A stretch of 47,017 nt of DNA from Hansschlegelia zhihuaiae. GTDB taxonomy: Bacteria > Pseudomonadota > Alphaproteobacteria > Rhizobiales > Methylopilaceae. Below, one piece after another: positions 16,725-26,155 of the stretch. Location of the stretch: positions 98,142-145,158 of the forward strand of contig NZ_RYFI01000003.1 of NCBI RefSeq assembly GCF_004103825.1. Reading direction: 5' to 3'. Positions within the stretch are counted from its first letter, which is position 1. Each line of letters begins with the position of its first letter. The position numbers were made by a program, and so were the translations under genes. Under the pieces are notes generated by a model that saw nothing but the letters and a program-made list of their open reading frames with translations, was not told the DNA's origin and made no database searches.

Positions 16725-19370
16725 ATGCACAGCCTCGTCATCGTCGAATCGCCCGCGAAGGCGAAGACGATCAACAAATATCTTGGTCCGGACTATGAGG
16801 TCGTGGCGTCCTACGGCCACGTCCGCGACCTGCCCGCCAAGGACGGATCGGTCGATCCCGAGGACGACTTCCGGATGATCTGGGAGGTCGAGGGCAAGGC
16901 CAACCAGCGTCTCAACGAGATCGCCCGCGCCGTCAAAAGCGCCGACAGACTGATTCTCGCGACCGACCCGGACCGCGAGGGCGAGGCGATCTCCTGGCAT
17001 GTGCTCGAGGTGCTGCGCGCCAAGAAAGCGATCAAGGACCAGCCGGTCGAGCGCGTCGTCTTCAACGCCATCACCAAGCAGGCCGTGCTCGACGCGATGA
17101 AGCGCCCACGCGAGATCGACGTCGCGCTGGTGGACGCCTATCTGGCCCGCCGCGCGCTCGACTATCTCGTCGGCTTCACACTCTCGCCCGTGCTGTGGCG
17201 CAAGCTTCCCGGCGCGCGCTCGGCAGGCCGCGTGCAGTCGGTGGCGCTCCGGCTCGTCTGCGACCGCGAGATGGAGATCGAGCGCTTCGTCCCACGCGAA
17301 TACTGGTCGCTGACCGCGAAGCTCGCGACGCCCCGCGGCGAGGAGTTCGAGGCGCGGATCTCGTCCGCCGACGGCAAGAAGCTCGGCCGGCTCGACGTGC
17401 CCGACGAGACGACCGCGACTGCGCTCAAGCAGGCGATCGAAGCCTCGACGCTCGGCGTCGCCTCGGTCGAGGCCAAGCCAGGCCGACGCAACCCGCCTCC
17501 GCCCTTCACCACCTCGACGCTTCAGCAGGAGGCGTCGCGCAAGCTCGGCTTCGCGCCGAACCGCACGATGCAGATCGCGCAGCGGCTCTACGAGGGCATC
17601 GACCTCGGCGGCGAGACCGTCGGCCTCATCACCTATATGCGGACCGACGGCGTCGACATGGACCCGGGCGCGGTCCAGGCCGTGCGGACGCTGGTGGGCT
17701 CCGACTACGGAAGCCGCTATGTGCCGGAGGCGCCGCGCAAATATTCGGTCAAGGCGAAGAACGCCCAGGAGGCCCATGAGGCCGTCCGGCCGACCGATCC
17801 GCGCCGCTCGCCGGCCGAGATGGCGCGCCGGCTCGACGACGACCAGGCGCGGCTCTACGAGCTGATCTGGAAGCGCACCGTCGCGAGTCAGATGGAGTCG
17901 GCCGAGGTCGAACGCACCACCGTCGACATCTCGGCGACCGGCGCCGGCCGGCCGATCGAACTCCGCGCCACCGGCACGGTCGTGACCTTCGACGGCTTCC
18001 TGAAGCTCTATCAGGAGGGCCGCGACGACGACGGCGAGGACGAGGACGGCCGGCTGCCCCAAATGTCCGCCGGCGAGCCGCTGAAGCGCCTCGGCCCGGT
18101 CGCCTCGACCCAGCATTTCACCGAGCCGCCGCCCCGCTACACCGAGGCCGCGCTGGTGAAGCGCATGGAGGAGCTCGGCATCGGCCGACCCTCCACCTAC
18201 GCCGCGACGCTCGCGGTGCTGCGCGACCGCGACTACGTCAAGCTCGACAAGAAGCGGCTCGTGCCGGACGACAAGGGCCGGCTGGTGACGGCGTTTCTCG
18301 AGAGCTTCTTCAACCGCTATGTCGAATATGACTTCACGGCGGCGCTCGAGGAGCAGCTCGACAAGATCTCCAACCACGAGCTCGACTGGAAGGAGGTTCT
18401 CCGGCGCTTCTGGAAGGACTTCATCGGGGCGGTCGACGCCACCAAGGAGCTCCGTGTCGCCGAGGTTCTGGACGCGCTGAACGAGATTCTCGGACCTTAC
18501 GTCTTCCCCGCCAAGCCGGATGGCTCGGATCCGCGCGTCTGCCCGACCTGCGGGACCGGCCAGCTCTCGCTCAAGCTCGGCAAATACGGATCCTTCATCG
18601 GCTGCTCGAACTATCCGGAGTGCCGCTTCACGCGGCCGCTGGGCGCGGAGCTGAACGGCGAGGAAGGTTCGGCGACCGGGCCGGACGGCGTGAAGGTGCT
18701 GGGCAAGGATCCGGAGACCGGCTTGGACGTCACGCTGCGCGACGGGCGCTTTGGCGCCTATGTTCAGCTCGGCGAGCCGGTCGAGAAGGAGAAGCCGAAA
18801 CGCGCCACGATTCCGCGCGGCTGGTCCGCCGCGGAGCTCGATCTCGAGGCTGCGCTCAAGCTTCTGTCGCTGCCGCGGCTCGTCGGCCAGCATCCCGAAA
18901 CCGGCAAGCCGATCGAGGCCAATATCGGCCGCTACGGACCCTACGTCTCTCATGATGGGCTCTACGCCAATCTGGAGTCGGCCGACGAGGTGTTCTCGGT
19001 TGGCCTGAACCGCGCGGTCGCGGCGATCGCCGACAAGCTCGCCAAGCGCGGCGGCGGCCGCGGCGGCGCGCCCGCCGGACGGACGCTCGGGGACCACCCC
19101 GAAGGCGGTCCGGTCACGGTCCACGCCGGCCGCTATGGCCCCTATGTCAAGCACGGCAAGGTCAACGCCACGCTGCCCAAGGGCGTTGACCCGGAGGCGC
19201 TGACGCTCGACGAGGCGGTGAAGATCGTCGACGCCAAAGCCGCGCAGGGCGGGGGCAAGAAGCCCGCGCGCAAACTCGCGGCCAAGGCGCCGCCGAAGAA
19301 GGCGTCGACCAAGAAAGCGCCGGCGAAAAAGTCAGCTGCGAAGAAGCCGTCCGCAAGGGCCGCCGAGTGA
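16725..19370 (+). CDS. topA: DNA topoisomerase I
   Basis: Relaxes negative supercoils by single-strand cleavage. The 881-residue protein starts at the ATG at 16725 (HSLVIVESPAKAKTI is the standard Toprim beginning; an upstream in-frame ATG at 16650 would add 25 unlikely residues). Visible parts are the Toprim Asp pair in ATDPDREGEAISWH, the active-site Tyr304 in ITYMRTDG, one four-Cys zinc finger (CPTCG...CSNYPEC), three GRYGPYV-type C-terminal repeats, and a Lys/Ala/Pro-rich tail (about the last 38 residues) that probably binds DNA. It is flanked by dprA and rnr. Confidence 0.97.
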   Translation: MHSLVIVESPAKAKTINKYLGPDYEVVASYGHVRDLPAKDGSVDPEDDFRMIWEVEGKANQRLNEIARAVKSADRLILATDPDREGEAISWHVLEVLRAKKAIKDQPVERVVFNAITKQAVLDAMKRPREIDVALVDAYLARRALDYLVGFTLSPVLWRKLPGARSAGRVQSVALRLVCDREMEIERFVPREYWSLTAKLATPRGEEFEARISSADGKKLGRLDVPDETTATALKQAIEASTLGVASVEAKPGRRNPPPPFTTSTLQQEASRKLGFAPNRTMQIAQRLYEGIDLGGETVGLITYMRTDGVDMDPGAVQAVRTLVGSDYGSRYVPEAPRKYSVKAKNAQEAHEAVRPTDPRRSPAEMARRLDDDQARLYELIWKRTVASQMESAEVERTTVDISATGAGRPIELRATGTVVTFDGFLKLYQEGRDDDGEDEDGRLPQMSAGEPLKRLGPVASTQHFTEPPPRYTEAALVKRMEELGIGRPSTYAATLAVLRDRDYVKLDKKRLVPDDKGRLVTAFLESFFNRYVEYDFTAALEEQLDKISNHELDWKEVLRRFWKDFIGAVDATKELRVAEVLDALNEILGPYVFPAKPDGSDPRVCPTCGTGQLSLKLGKYGSFIGCSNYPECRFTRPLGAELNGEEGSATGPDGVKVLGKDPETGLDVTLRDGRFGAYVQLGEPVEKEKPKRATIPRGWSAAELDLEAALKLLSLPRLVGQHPETGKPIEANIGRYGPYVSHDGLYANLESADEVFSVGLNRAVAAIADKLAKRGGGRGGAPAGRTLGDHPEGGPVTVHAGRYGPYVKHGKVNATLPKGVDPEALTLDEAVKIVDAKAAQGGGKKPARKLAAKAPPKKASTKKAPAKKSAAKKPSARAAE

Positions 19371-19382
19371 CCGGCTGCGTCG

Positions 19383-19485
19383 CGACAGGCTAAGGCTCGT
19401 CCTCCGGCTTGACCGGAGGACCCATGTTCGGCGTAGAGCACAGGGACCGGCTTGGATCCTCCGGTCAGAGGATGACGTCGCGCAC
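19383..19485. repeat. Dispersed palindromic repeat pair between topA and rnr
   Basis: CGTCCTCCGGCTTGACCGGAGGACC and, about 40 bp further, GGATCCTCCGGTCAGAGGATGACG form hairpins that are partly inverse copies of one another. This is the layout of the CGTCATCCTC-type intergenic elements frequent in alphaproteobacteria. The element separates topA from rnr and may mark a transcript end. Confidence 0.55.
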
Positions 19486-19513
19486 AACGAACCTCCCCGG
19501 GTGAGAACCGACA

Positions 19514-21868
19514 TTGCCACGCAAACCGAGACCTCTCGCGACCGCGCCCAAGCCGACCGGCCACGGCCTGCCGTCGCGAGACGATCTCGTGGCCTTCATC
19601 GCGCAGGAAGGCGGCAAGGCGGGCAAGCGCGAGATCGCGCGCGCCTTCCAGGTGAAAGGCTCCGACCGCGTCGAGCTGAAGCGGATGCTCGCCGAGCTCG
19701 AGCGTGAGGGCGCGGTGGACCGCCGTGGGAAACGGCTTGGCCAGGCCGGCCACCTGCCGCATGTGACGCTCGCCGACATCGTCGGCCGCGACCCCGACGG
19801 GGAATTGATCGCGCAGCCCGCGGAATGGGACGAAGACCATTCGGGGTCGGCGCCAAAGATTCTCGTCCTGACCTCCTCGCGAGGCCGCAAGCCCGACGTC
19901 GCGCCCGGTGTGGGAGACCGGGCGCTTATCCGCGTAGAGCCCCTCGACGAATTCGAGTCTGGCGGGCCGACGCATCAGGGACGAGTGATCAAGATCCTGT
20001 CGAAGCAGGCCGCAAGGGTGATCGGCGTGTTCCGCGCCTTGCCCGACGGTTCCGGGCGGCTTGCGCCGGTCGACAAGCGCAACGCCGGCCGCGAGCTCCA
20101 GATCGCCGCCGAGGACGCCGACGGCGCGAAGGACGGCGACCTGATCGCCGCCGACCTTCTCAAGTCGCGCAAGCATTACGGCCTGCCCTCCGCGCGGGTG
20201 CGGGAGAAACTCGGCTCGCTCACGACCGAGAAGGCCGTGAGCCTGATCGCGATCCACGTCCACGCCATCCCGCACGTCTTCTCGCGCGAGGCGCTCGCCG
20301 AGGCCGAGGCCGCGAAGCCGGCCGCGATGAAGGGGCGGGAGGACTGGCGGAAGCTGCCGCTCGTCACGATCGACCCCCCGGACGCCAAGGACCATGACGA
20401 CGCCGTCCACGCCGAGCCGGACCACAGCCCCGACAACCCGGGCGGGCATGTCGTGACGGTCGCGATCGCCGACGTCGCCTCTTACGTCCGTCCGGGCTCG
20501 GCGCTCGACCGCGAAGCCCTCGACCGCGGCAATTCGGTCTATTTCCCGGACCGCGTCGTGCCGATGCTGCCCGAGCGCATCTCCAACAATCTCTGTTCCC
20601 TGCGCGAAGGCGAGAGCCGTCCTGCCCTCGCCGTCCGCATGATCTTCGACAGGGACGGACGGAAGCTTCGCCAGTCCTTCCATCGCGTGATGATGCACTC
20701 GGCCGCGAAGCTCTCCTACGCCCAGGCGCAGTCGGCGATCGACGGCGCGCCGGACGATGCGACCGGGCCGCTGCTCGAGCCGATCCTGAAGCCGCTCTGG
20801 GCCGCCTATGCGGCGCTGAAGGCCGCGCGCGACGGGCGGGGGCCGCTCGACCTCGATCTCCCCGAGCGCAAGCTCGTGCTGAAGGCGGACGGGACGGTGG
20901 ACCGCGTCGTCATCCCACCCCGCCTGGACGCCCACCGCCTGATCGAGGAGTTCATGATTCAGGCGAACGTCGCGGCGGCCGAGGCGCTGGAGGCGAAGCG
21001 CACGCCGCTCGTCTATCGCGTTCACGACGCGCCATCGCTCGAGAAGCTCGAGGCGCTGCGGGAGCTCTTGAAGACGCTCGACATCGAGCTTCCGAAGTCC
21101 GGCAATCTCCGCCCTGCGCATTTCAACCGCATCCTCGCGCGCGTCGACGGCCAGGACTCTGCGAGCCTCGTCAACGAGGTCGTGCTGCGCACCCAGGCGC
21201 AGGCGGAATACACGGCCGAGAATTACGGCCATTTCGGCCTCAATCTGCGCCGCTACGCGCATTTCACCTCGCCGATCCGCCGCTACGCTGACCTGATCGT
21301 GCACCGCGCATTGATCCGGGCGCTCGACCTCGGGAGCGACGGCCTACCCGAGAGCGCCACCGTCGAGCAGCTCAACGAGATCGGCGCGCGCATCTCGGCG
21401 TCCGAACGCCGCGCCATGGCGGCCGAGCGCGAGACCGTCGACCGGCTGATCGCGCATTTCCTGTTCGACCGCGTTGGCGCGAGCTTCACGGGCCGGATCG
21501 CGGGCGTCACGCGCTCCGGCCTGTTCGTGAAGCTCGACGAGACGGGCGCCGACGGCTTCGTGCCGGCCAGCACTCTGGGCTCCGACTATTACGCCCATGA
21601 CGAGGCGGCGCGCGCGCTGATCGGGACGCGGACCGGGGAGAGCTACAGGCTCGGCGACCATGTCGACGTGAAGCTCGTGGAGGCCGCGCCCGTCGCGGGA
21701 GCGCTGCGCTTCGAGATGCTGTCCGAGGGACGGCCGGGCAAACCCGCCGGTCGCGGCAAGCGCGGACTGCGGCGCGCCTCCGCGACGTCTGCCGCCTCGA
21801 AATCGGCGTCCCGCCCGGCTAGAAGCAAGGCCGCCAAGGCGAAGAACGCCAAGAAGGGTCGCCGATGA
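19514..21868 (+). CDS. rnr: Ribonuclease R
   Basis: A 3'-5' exoribonuclease able to degrade structured RNA. The 784-residue protein has an N-terminal winged-helix-like region, cold-shock domains, the RNB catalytic domain with the Asp-rich motif DAKDHDDAVHA, and a C-terminal S1 domain (about residues 655-735) followed by a basic Lys/Arg/Ala tail. The start is a TTG at 19514; no ATG is usefully placed and the LPRKPRP-type beginning fits the family. The upstream Shine-Dalgarno is weak. Its stop overlaps the DUF983 start (ATGA), so the two are coupled. Confidence 0.94.
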   Translation: MPRKPRPLATAPKPTGHGLPSRDDLVAFIAQEGGKAGKREIARAFQVKGSDRVELKRMLAELEREGAVDRRGKRLGQAGHLPHVTLADIVGRDPDGELIAQPAEWDEDHSGSAPKILVLTSSRGRKPDVAPGVGDRALIRVEPLDEFESGGPTHQGRVIKILSKQAARVIGVFRALPDGSGRLAPVDKRNAGRELQIAAEDADGAKDGDLIAADLLKSRKHYGLPSARVREKLGSLTTEKAVSLIAIHVHAIPHVFSREALAEAEAAKPAAMKGREDWRKLPLVTIDPPDAKDHDDAVHAEPDHSPDNPGGHVVTVAIADVASYVRPGSALDREALDRGNSVYFPDRVVPMLPERISNNLCSLREGESRPALAVRMIFDRDGRKLRQSFHRVMMHSAAKLSYAQAQSAIDGAPDDATGPLLEPILKPLWAAYAALKAARDGRGPLDLDLPERKLVLKADGTVDRVVIPPRLDAHRLIEEFMIQANVAAAEALEAKRTPLVYRVHDAPSLEKLEALRELLKTLDIELPKSGNLRPAHFNRILARVDGQDSASLVNEVVLRTQAQAEYTAENYGHFGLNLRRYAHFTSPIRRYADLIVHRALIRALDLGSDGLPESATVEQLNEIGARISASERRAMAAERETVDRLIAHFLFDRVGASFTGRIAGVTRSGLFVKLDETGADGFVPASTLGSDYYAHDEAARALIGTRTGESYRLGDHVDVKLVEAAPVAGALRFEMLSEGRPGKPAGRGKRGLRRASATSAASKSASRPARSKAAKAKNAKKGRR

Positions 21869-22308
21869 GCGTCGATTACGCACCGGCTCCGGCCGAGCCC
21901 GCCCGTCCCATCCTGCGCTCGCTAACGCGCGGCTTCTTCTGCCGTTGCCCCGCCTGCGGCGAAGGCAAGCTGTTCCGCGCCTATCTCAAGGTGTCGCCGG
22001 TCTGCGCCGCATGCGGCGAGGAACTCCACCACGAGCGCGCCGACGACGCGCCTCCTTACGTCGTCATCACGATTGTCGCCCATGTGGTGATCGGCGGGCT
22101 GCTCGCGGTGGAGGTCGCTTACCAGCCTCCGGTCTGGCTGCATCTCGCGGTCTGGCTGCCTTTGACCGTCATCCTGTCGCTCGGGCTGCTGCCGCCCGTG
22201 AAGGGCGCGCTGGTCGGCCTGCAATGGGCGCTGCGCATGCACGGCTTCGGCGGCGACGATCCTGACGCACTGCCGGACGGCGGCCTCAGGCCCGACGGCC
22301 AGGGATGA
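21865..22308 (+). CDS. DUF983 membrane protein
   Basis: A 147-residue protein with an N-terminal four-Cys zinc-ribbon-like element (CRCPACGEGKL, then CAACGEE) and two transmembrane helices (about residues 65-110), the typical DUF983 layout. The family is common in alphaproteobacteria and has no established role; some members lie near cytochrome oxidase genes. It overlaps rnr and the NUDIX gene by 4 bp at each end, so all three are probably translated from one message. Confidence 0.87.
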   Translation: MSVDYAPAPAEPARPILRSLTRGFFCRCPACGEGKLFRAYLKVSPVCAACGEELHHERADDAPPYVVITIVAHVVIGGLLAVEVAYQPPVWLHLAVWLPLTVILSLGLLPPVKGALVGLQWALRMHGFGGDDPDALPDGGLRPDGQG

Positions 22309-23030
22309 GCGCGGCCCCCGAGACTGCCGGAGGCGCCGGCGCGCCGAACCCTGCGCGGCAGCCCATCCGCGACGCCGGCACGCTGATCCTGCTCGACCAG
22401 TCGGACGGCTCGCCCAAGGTGCTGATGGGTCGGCGGCACGACGCCGTCCGCTTCATGCCGGGCAAGTTCGTGTTTCCCGGCGGCCGGGTCGAGCCAGAGG
22501 ACGGCAAGGTCAATGTGGCGGGCGTCTATCCCGCCCATGTCGAGCGCAGGCTGCAGCACCGCGTCCGTCGTCCGTCGGTCACGCGCGCCCGCGCCTACGG
22601 CCTCGCGGCGATCCGCGAGCTCGCCGAGGAGACCGGCATCCTGGTCGGCGACCGCGAGGCCGGCCCGTTCGGGTCGCCCGGCTCGACCTGGGACGGCTTC
22701 GCCGAGGCCGGCGTCTTTCCGTCGCTCGAAGGGCTGACGCTGATCGCCCGCGCCATCACCCCAACGGGCCGCCCGCGCCGCTTCGACGCCCGCTTCTTCG
22801 CCGCCGACGCAAGCGCGATCGGCGCCCGGCGCGAGGGCGTCGTGACGCCGGACGCGGAGCTCGTCGAGGTCGTCTGGGTGACGCTCGACGACGCCCGCAA
22901 GCTCGACCTGCCTGCCATCACCGCGGCGGTGCTGCGCGATCTCGCGGAGCGGCTCGACGTTGGGCTCGAGCAGGATTTCCCCGTGCCGTTCTACCCCAAG
23001 GGCTCGTCGGGCGTGCGGGAGTTGATCTGA
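22305..23030 (+). CDS. NUDIX hydrolase with interrupted Nudix box
   Basis: A 241-residue pyrophosphohydrolase-fold protein. FPGGRVEPED (57-66) and the catalytic RELAEETGI (104-112) are the two ends of the Nudix box, separated by about 30 extra residues. Such an insertion is known in the NUDT19 group of coenzyme A diphosphatases, so acyl-CoA or CoA hydrolysis is a reasonable guess. The start overlaps the DUF983 stop by 4 bp. The substrate is unproven. Confidence 0.88.
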   Translation: MSAAPETAGGAGAPNPARQPIRDAGTLILLDQSDGSPKVLMGRRHDAVRFMPGKFVFPGGRVEPEDGKVNVAGVYPAHVERRLQHRVRRPSVTRARAYGLAAIRELAEETGILVGDREAGPFGSPGSTWDGFAEAGVFPSLEGLTLIARAITPTGRPRRFDARFFAADASAIGARREGVVTPDAELVEVVWVTLDDARKLDLPAITAAVLRDLAERLDVGLEQDFPVPFYPKGSSGVRELI

Positions 23031-23086
23031 GCTTTGCGCTTTTGGGGCTGGCGCGGAGCCGCCGGCCGTGCTCTCGACTCCCCCGC

Positions 23087-24259
23087 ATGACCTCCGCCGC
23101 CGCCCCCTCCCCGACGTCCGACCGGACCCGCGGCATCGTCGCCGCCATCGCCTGCATCACGCTTGCGGGGGTGAGCCTCGCGCTGTCGGTGCCGCTGCTG
23201 GCCTTCGCCATGGAGGCGCGCGGCGCGTCGGGCTCGTTCATCGGCGCCAACACCGCGATGGGCGGGATCGCGGTGCTGGTCGCGACGCCGCTGATTCCGC
23301 GGGTCGCGTCGATGATCGGGGTCCGGCCGCTGCTGTTCGCGGCCCTCGTTCTCGGCGCCGCGACCATGATCGGCTTCGCGCTGGTCGACCCGCTGTGGGC
23401 CTGGTTCCCGCTGCGCTTCCTGCTCGGCGTCAGCCTCGGCGCGATGTTCGTGCTGTCGGAGTTCTGGATCACGTCGCTCGCGCCGCCCCAGTCGCGCGGC
23501 CTCGTGATGGGGGCCTATGTCACCGCGCTTTCGCTCGGCTTCGCGGCCGGCCCGGCGGTCCTGGTGGCGACCGGGACGACGGGCCTCCTGCCCTATCTCG
23601 TCGGCGCGGCGCTGTTCGTGGTGGCGGTGGCGCCGATCCTGGTGTTCGGCGCCACGGCGCCGAACATCGACCCGCCGCAGCCGGGTCGCGGCGTCCTGTT
23701 CTTCCTTCGCCTCGCGCCGGTGGCGACGCTCGCCGGCTTCACCTTCGGCGCCATCGAGACGGGCGCCTTCACGTTCTTGCCGCTCTACGGCGTGCGCACC
23801 GGGCTCGACGCGGACACGGCCGCCCTGATCGGATCGGCGGTCGCGCTCGGCAACGTCGTCTCGCAGATCCCGCTCGGCCTGCTCTCCGACCGGATGGACC
23901 GCCGCCGCCTGCTCATTCTGATCGGCGCCGGCTGCGCCCTGGGCGCGGCCGCGATCCCGCTCACCAACGGCTCCGTGGTCGCGTATTTCGCGCTCGCGAC
24001 CGTCTGGGGCAGCGTGATCTCGGGCCTCTACACGGTCGGCCTCGCGATGCTCGGCGAGCGTTTCACCGGCGTCGACCTCGCCACCGCCAACGCCGCCTTC
24101 GTGATGATGTACGCCTCCGGCATGCTGGTCGGCCCGCCGGCGCTCGGCGTCGGCATGGACCTCTGGAACCCCCACGGCGCCCCCGCGATGATCGCGCTGA
24201 TGCTCGGCGCTTACGCCATTCTCGCCGCGTCGCGCGGCAAAGCCGTGGCGCAGCCTTGA
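23087..24259 (+). CDS. MFS transporter
   Basis: A 390-residue major-facilitator protein with twelve hydrophobic helices and the cytoplasmic loop motif SDRMDRRRLL between helices 8 and 9. The ATG at 23087 places a short hydrophilic N-terminus before helix 1; an upstream TTG is unlikely. It resembles the YcaD-type branch, whose substrates are poorly known. The last codons contain the likely -35 of the rpmG promoter. Confidence 0.88.
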   Translation: MTSAAAPSPTSDRTRGIVAAIACITLAGVSLALSVPLLAFAMEARGASGSFIGANTAMGGIAVLVATPLIPRVASMIGVRPLLFAALVLGAATMIGFALVDPLWAWFPLRFLLGVSLGAMFVLSEFWITSLAPPQSRGLVMGAYVTALSLGFAAGPAVLVATGTTGLLPYLVGAALFVVAVAPILVFGATAPNIDPPQPGRGVLFFLRLAPVATLAGFTFGAIETGAFTFLPLYGVRTGLDADTAALIGSAVALGNVVSQIPLGLLSDRMDRRRLLILIGAGCALGAAAIPLTNGSVVAYFALATVWGSVISGLYTVGLAMLGERFTGVDLATANAAFVMMYASGMLVGPPALGVGMDLWNPHGAPAMIALMLGAYAILAASRGKAVAQP

Positions 24260-24283
24260 CAGGCGGCCGCGCGTCAGTAGGTT
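24256..24283 (+). promoter_or_regulatory. Candidate rpmG promoter
   Basis: TTGACA (24256-24261), 16 bases, TAGGTT (24278-24283), about 55 bp before the rpmG ATG. The -35 overlaps the stop codon of the MFS gene. An independent promoter for a ribosomal protein gene fits, since a terminator follows rpmG directly. Confidence 0.45.
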
Positions 24284-24337
24284 GCGCGGCTTCAATCAGA
24301 CTGCGGGCGAAGCGTCCGCCCGTTCGAGGAATTCGTC

Positions 24338-24505
24338 ATGGCGAAGGCCGCCAACATCAAGATCAAGCTGCTGAGCACGGCCGACACCGGCTTCTTCTAC
24401 GTGACCAGCAAGAACTCCCGCACCAAGACCGAGAAGATGGTGCTGAAGAAGTACGACCCGGTCGCGCGCAAGCACGTCGACTTCAAGGAGACGAAGATCA
24501 AGTGA
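24338..24505 (+). CDS. rpmG: 50S ribosomal protein L33
   Basis: A 55-residue basic protein starting [20 protein letters not shown] and ending in VDFKETKIK, matching the L33 family in length and pattern. It lacks the Cys pairs of the zinc-binding L33 form, so it is the Cys-less type usual in alphaproteobacteria. It has a promoter-like sequence about 55 bp upstream and an intrinsic terminator 22 bp downstream, so it is probably a single-gene unit. Confidence 0.96.
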   Translation: MAKAANIKIKLLSTADTGFFYVTSKNSRTKTEKMVLKKYDPVARKHVDFKETKIK

Positions 24506-24527
24506 TCTTCGTCGTCCGGGCCTGATC

Positions 24528-24562
24528 AAAAGGCGCTTCGTCCGGAGCGCCTTTTTTGTTTT
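24528..24562 (+). terminator. Intrinsic terminator after rpmG
   Basis: AAAAGGCGCT (24528-24537) pairs with AGCGCCTTTT (24546-24555) around an 8-base loop, followed by TTGTTTT. This is a textbook Rho-independent terminator, and the flanking A and T runs let it work on both strands. Confidence 0.92.
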
Positions 24563-24688
24563 CGGCGGGTCACGCACGCGGGAAGCGGACGTCGACGACT
24601 TGGCGCGTCGAACGCGACGATCCCGGTCAGTCGTCGACGCCCGTCCGCGTCCGGCATGGCGGCGCGGAGCGGCCGGCTCGAAGCGTCC

Positions 24689-25957
24689 CTAGTCGACCCG
24701 GGCGCAGTTGTAGTCGCCGCCGCCCGAGGCGTCGAAGCGGGTGAGGCTTCCGGCGACCGTCTGGCCCAGCACCACGCAGACGCTGTAGCTCAGCTTCCTG
24801 TTCGTCGGAAAGCCGTTGAACGGGACCGACCGCGTGCCGTCATAGGTCGAGCCGAGGCTCATGCCGTAATAGGCCGTCGATCCCCAGGCGATCTTCTCGG
24901 AGGTCGTCACCCCGTTGGGATTGTCGTAGGGCAATTCGTATTGAGCGGACTGGTACGGCCATTCCCAGTCGCACGGCAACGCCTGTCCCCCGCAGCCGGC
25001 GCCTGCGGCGTCGTGGGTGGCGTCGGTCTGGCCGCGCCCGAACGCGAACCCGTCATTGATCTTGGTGCCGGCGACCGGCTGCGGCTCGAACAGCCCCATC
25101 TCGAACTGGCCGGCGATCAGCGCCGTGTAGCGCGACTCGTCATTGGCCGCGTTCCAGGTCCAGGTCGAGTTGCGGGTCAGCGTCGGCGACGTGGTGGTGA
25201 AGTGATAGGCGGCGTCGCCCCAGACCACGCGGGTGATGGCGCCGGAGCCGGCGTTGAAGTCCAGCTTGCCGTAGGGTCCGCGCAGGTCGAAGCTCACGAG
25301 GTCCGGCCCGGGGATCCGACTGAGGTCGACGACGGTCTGGATGCGCGGGTGATCGCGGCCGTCCTGGAACGACCAGGTAATCGTGACCGGCAGTTCGTAG
25401 AGCTGGAACAGGCTCTGCGAGAGCCCGAGCGGCGGCTGGTCGTCGCCGGTGTTGTCGTCGATTCCGCCCGGCGCCTTGGCGCCGTAGCGCGGATAGACGG
25501 TCTTGAAGCGGTAGCTCTTGAACTTCTTGCCGTCCGCCCCGACCCTGCCGGTCACCGCGAAGCCGCGGCCGAGCGGCGAGTCGTCCTTGCCGAAGATCTT
25601 GCCCGCAATCGTGTTCGACTCGCCATCGGTGAACTTGCGGTAGCGCTCGTGCGAGACGAAGTAGCCGAAGCCGTCGTCTTTCGGCGCGTCCGCCGTCACG
25701 GTCCGCTTCGCGCCGGTCGAATCGAGATAATTATACGTCATCCGGATGGCGTAGCCGCCATGGCCGGAATTGCCGGCCCCTTCGCGCTTCAACGCGACCG
25801 ACCGGAACCGGCCTGCGCTGTCGCGCCATTTGAAGACGACTGCCTTCTGGCCCTTGATCGTCGCATTCGTGCGTTCGACCGCGACCACCGGAGTGGCCAG
25901 CATCGTCCACGTCGCCGCGGCCGCCGCCGCGAGCGTCGTCGTTCGCATCGCCATCAT
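24689..25957 (-). CDS. Secreted protein of unknown function
   Basis: A 422-residue protein with a signal peptide (about 1-27, ending TPVVAVE). The start at 25957 is preferred because GGGGGG lies 6 bases upstream; a longer open frame reaching 26131 would put 58 charged residues before the signal peptide. The mature part is rich in Tyr, Trp, Gly and beta-strand-like segments and contains few Cys (GCGG, LPCDW, YSVCVV and YNCARVD), perhaps two disulfides. The closing CARVD is very near the C-terminus. No family is recognised; a sugar-binding or sugar-cleaving beta-sandwich is possible but speculative. It is a single gene facing the rpmG terminator. Confidence 0.8.
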   Translation of the reverse strand: MMAMRTTTLAAAAAATWTMLATPVVAVERTNATIKGQKAVVFKWRDSAGRFRSVALKREGAGNSGHGGYAIRMTYNYLDSTGAKRTVTADAPKDDGFGYFVSHERYRKFTDGESNTIAGKIFGKDDSPLGRGFAVTGRVGADGKKFKSYRFKTVYPRYGAKAPGGIDDNTGDDQPPLGLSQSLFQLYELPVTITWSFQDGRDHPRIQTVVDLSRIPGPDLVSFDLRGPYGKLDFNAGSGAITRVVWGDAAYHFTTTSPTLTRNSTWTWNAANDESRYTALIAGQFEMGLFEPQPVAGTKINDGFAFGRGQTDATHDAAGAGCGGQALPCDWEWPYQSAQYELPYDNPNGVTTSEKIAWGSTAYYGMSLGSTYDGTRSVPFNGFPTNRKLSYSVCVVLGQTVAGSLTRFDASGGGDYNCARVD

Positions 25958-26155
25958 TGATTGCCCCCCACGACTTTCGGACCGCGCGCGTTCCGCGCGC
26001 CGCCTTCGAGGCGCGACTGCGGCCGATCCGAAAAAACGCGACGCCGACTTCGATCGGGCGCAGGGTGGTCCGGCGTCAAAAGCGCACGGCCGAACCGCCG
26101 CGGCAAGTCCCTTCGCCGCCGTTCCGCTCATGGCCCGATTTGATCAGTGAGACCC

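Noticed and set aside
16434-19154. Long open frame antisense to topA
   Set aside because: High GC keeps the opposite strand free of stops; topA is clearly the real gene and the product has no recognisable content.
19142-21304. Long open frame antisense to rnr
   Set aside because: Same cause: a shadow of RNase R, rich in Arg, Val and Asp.
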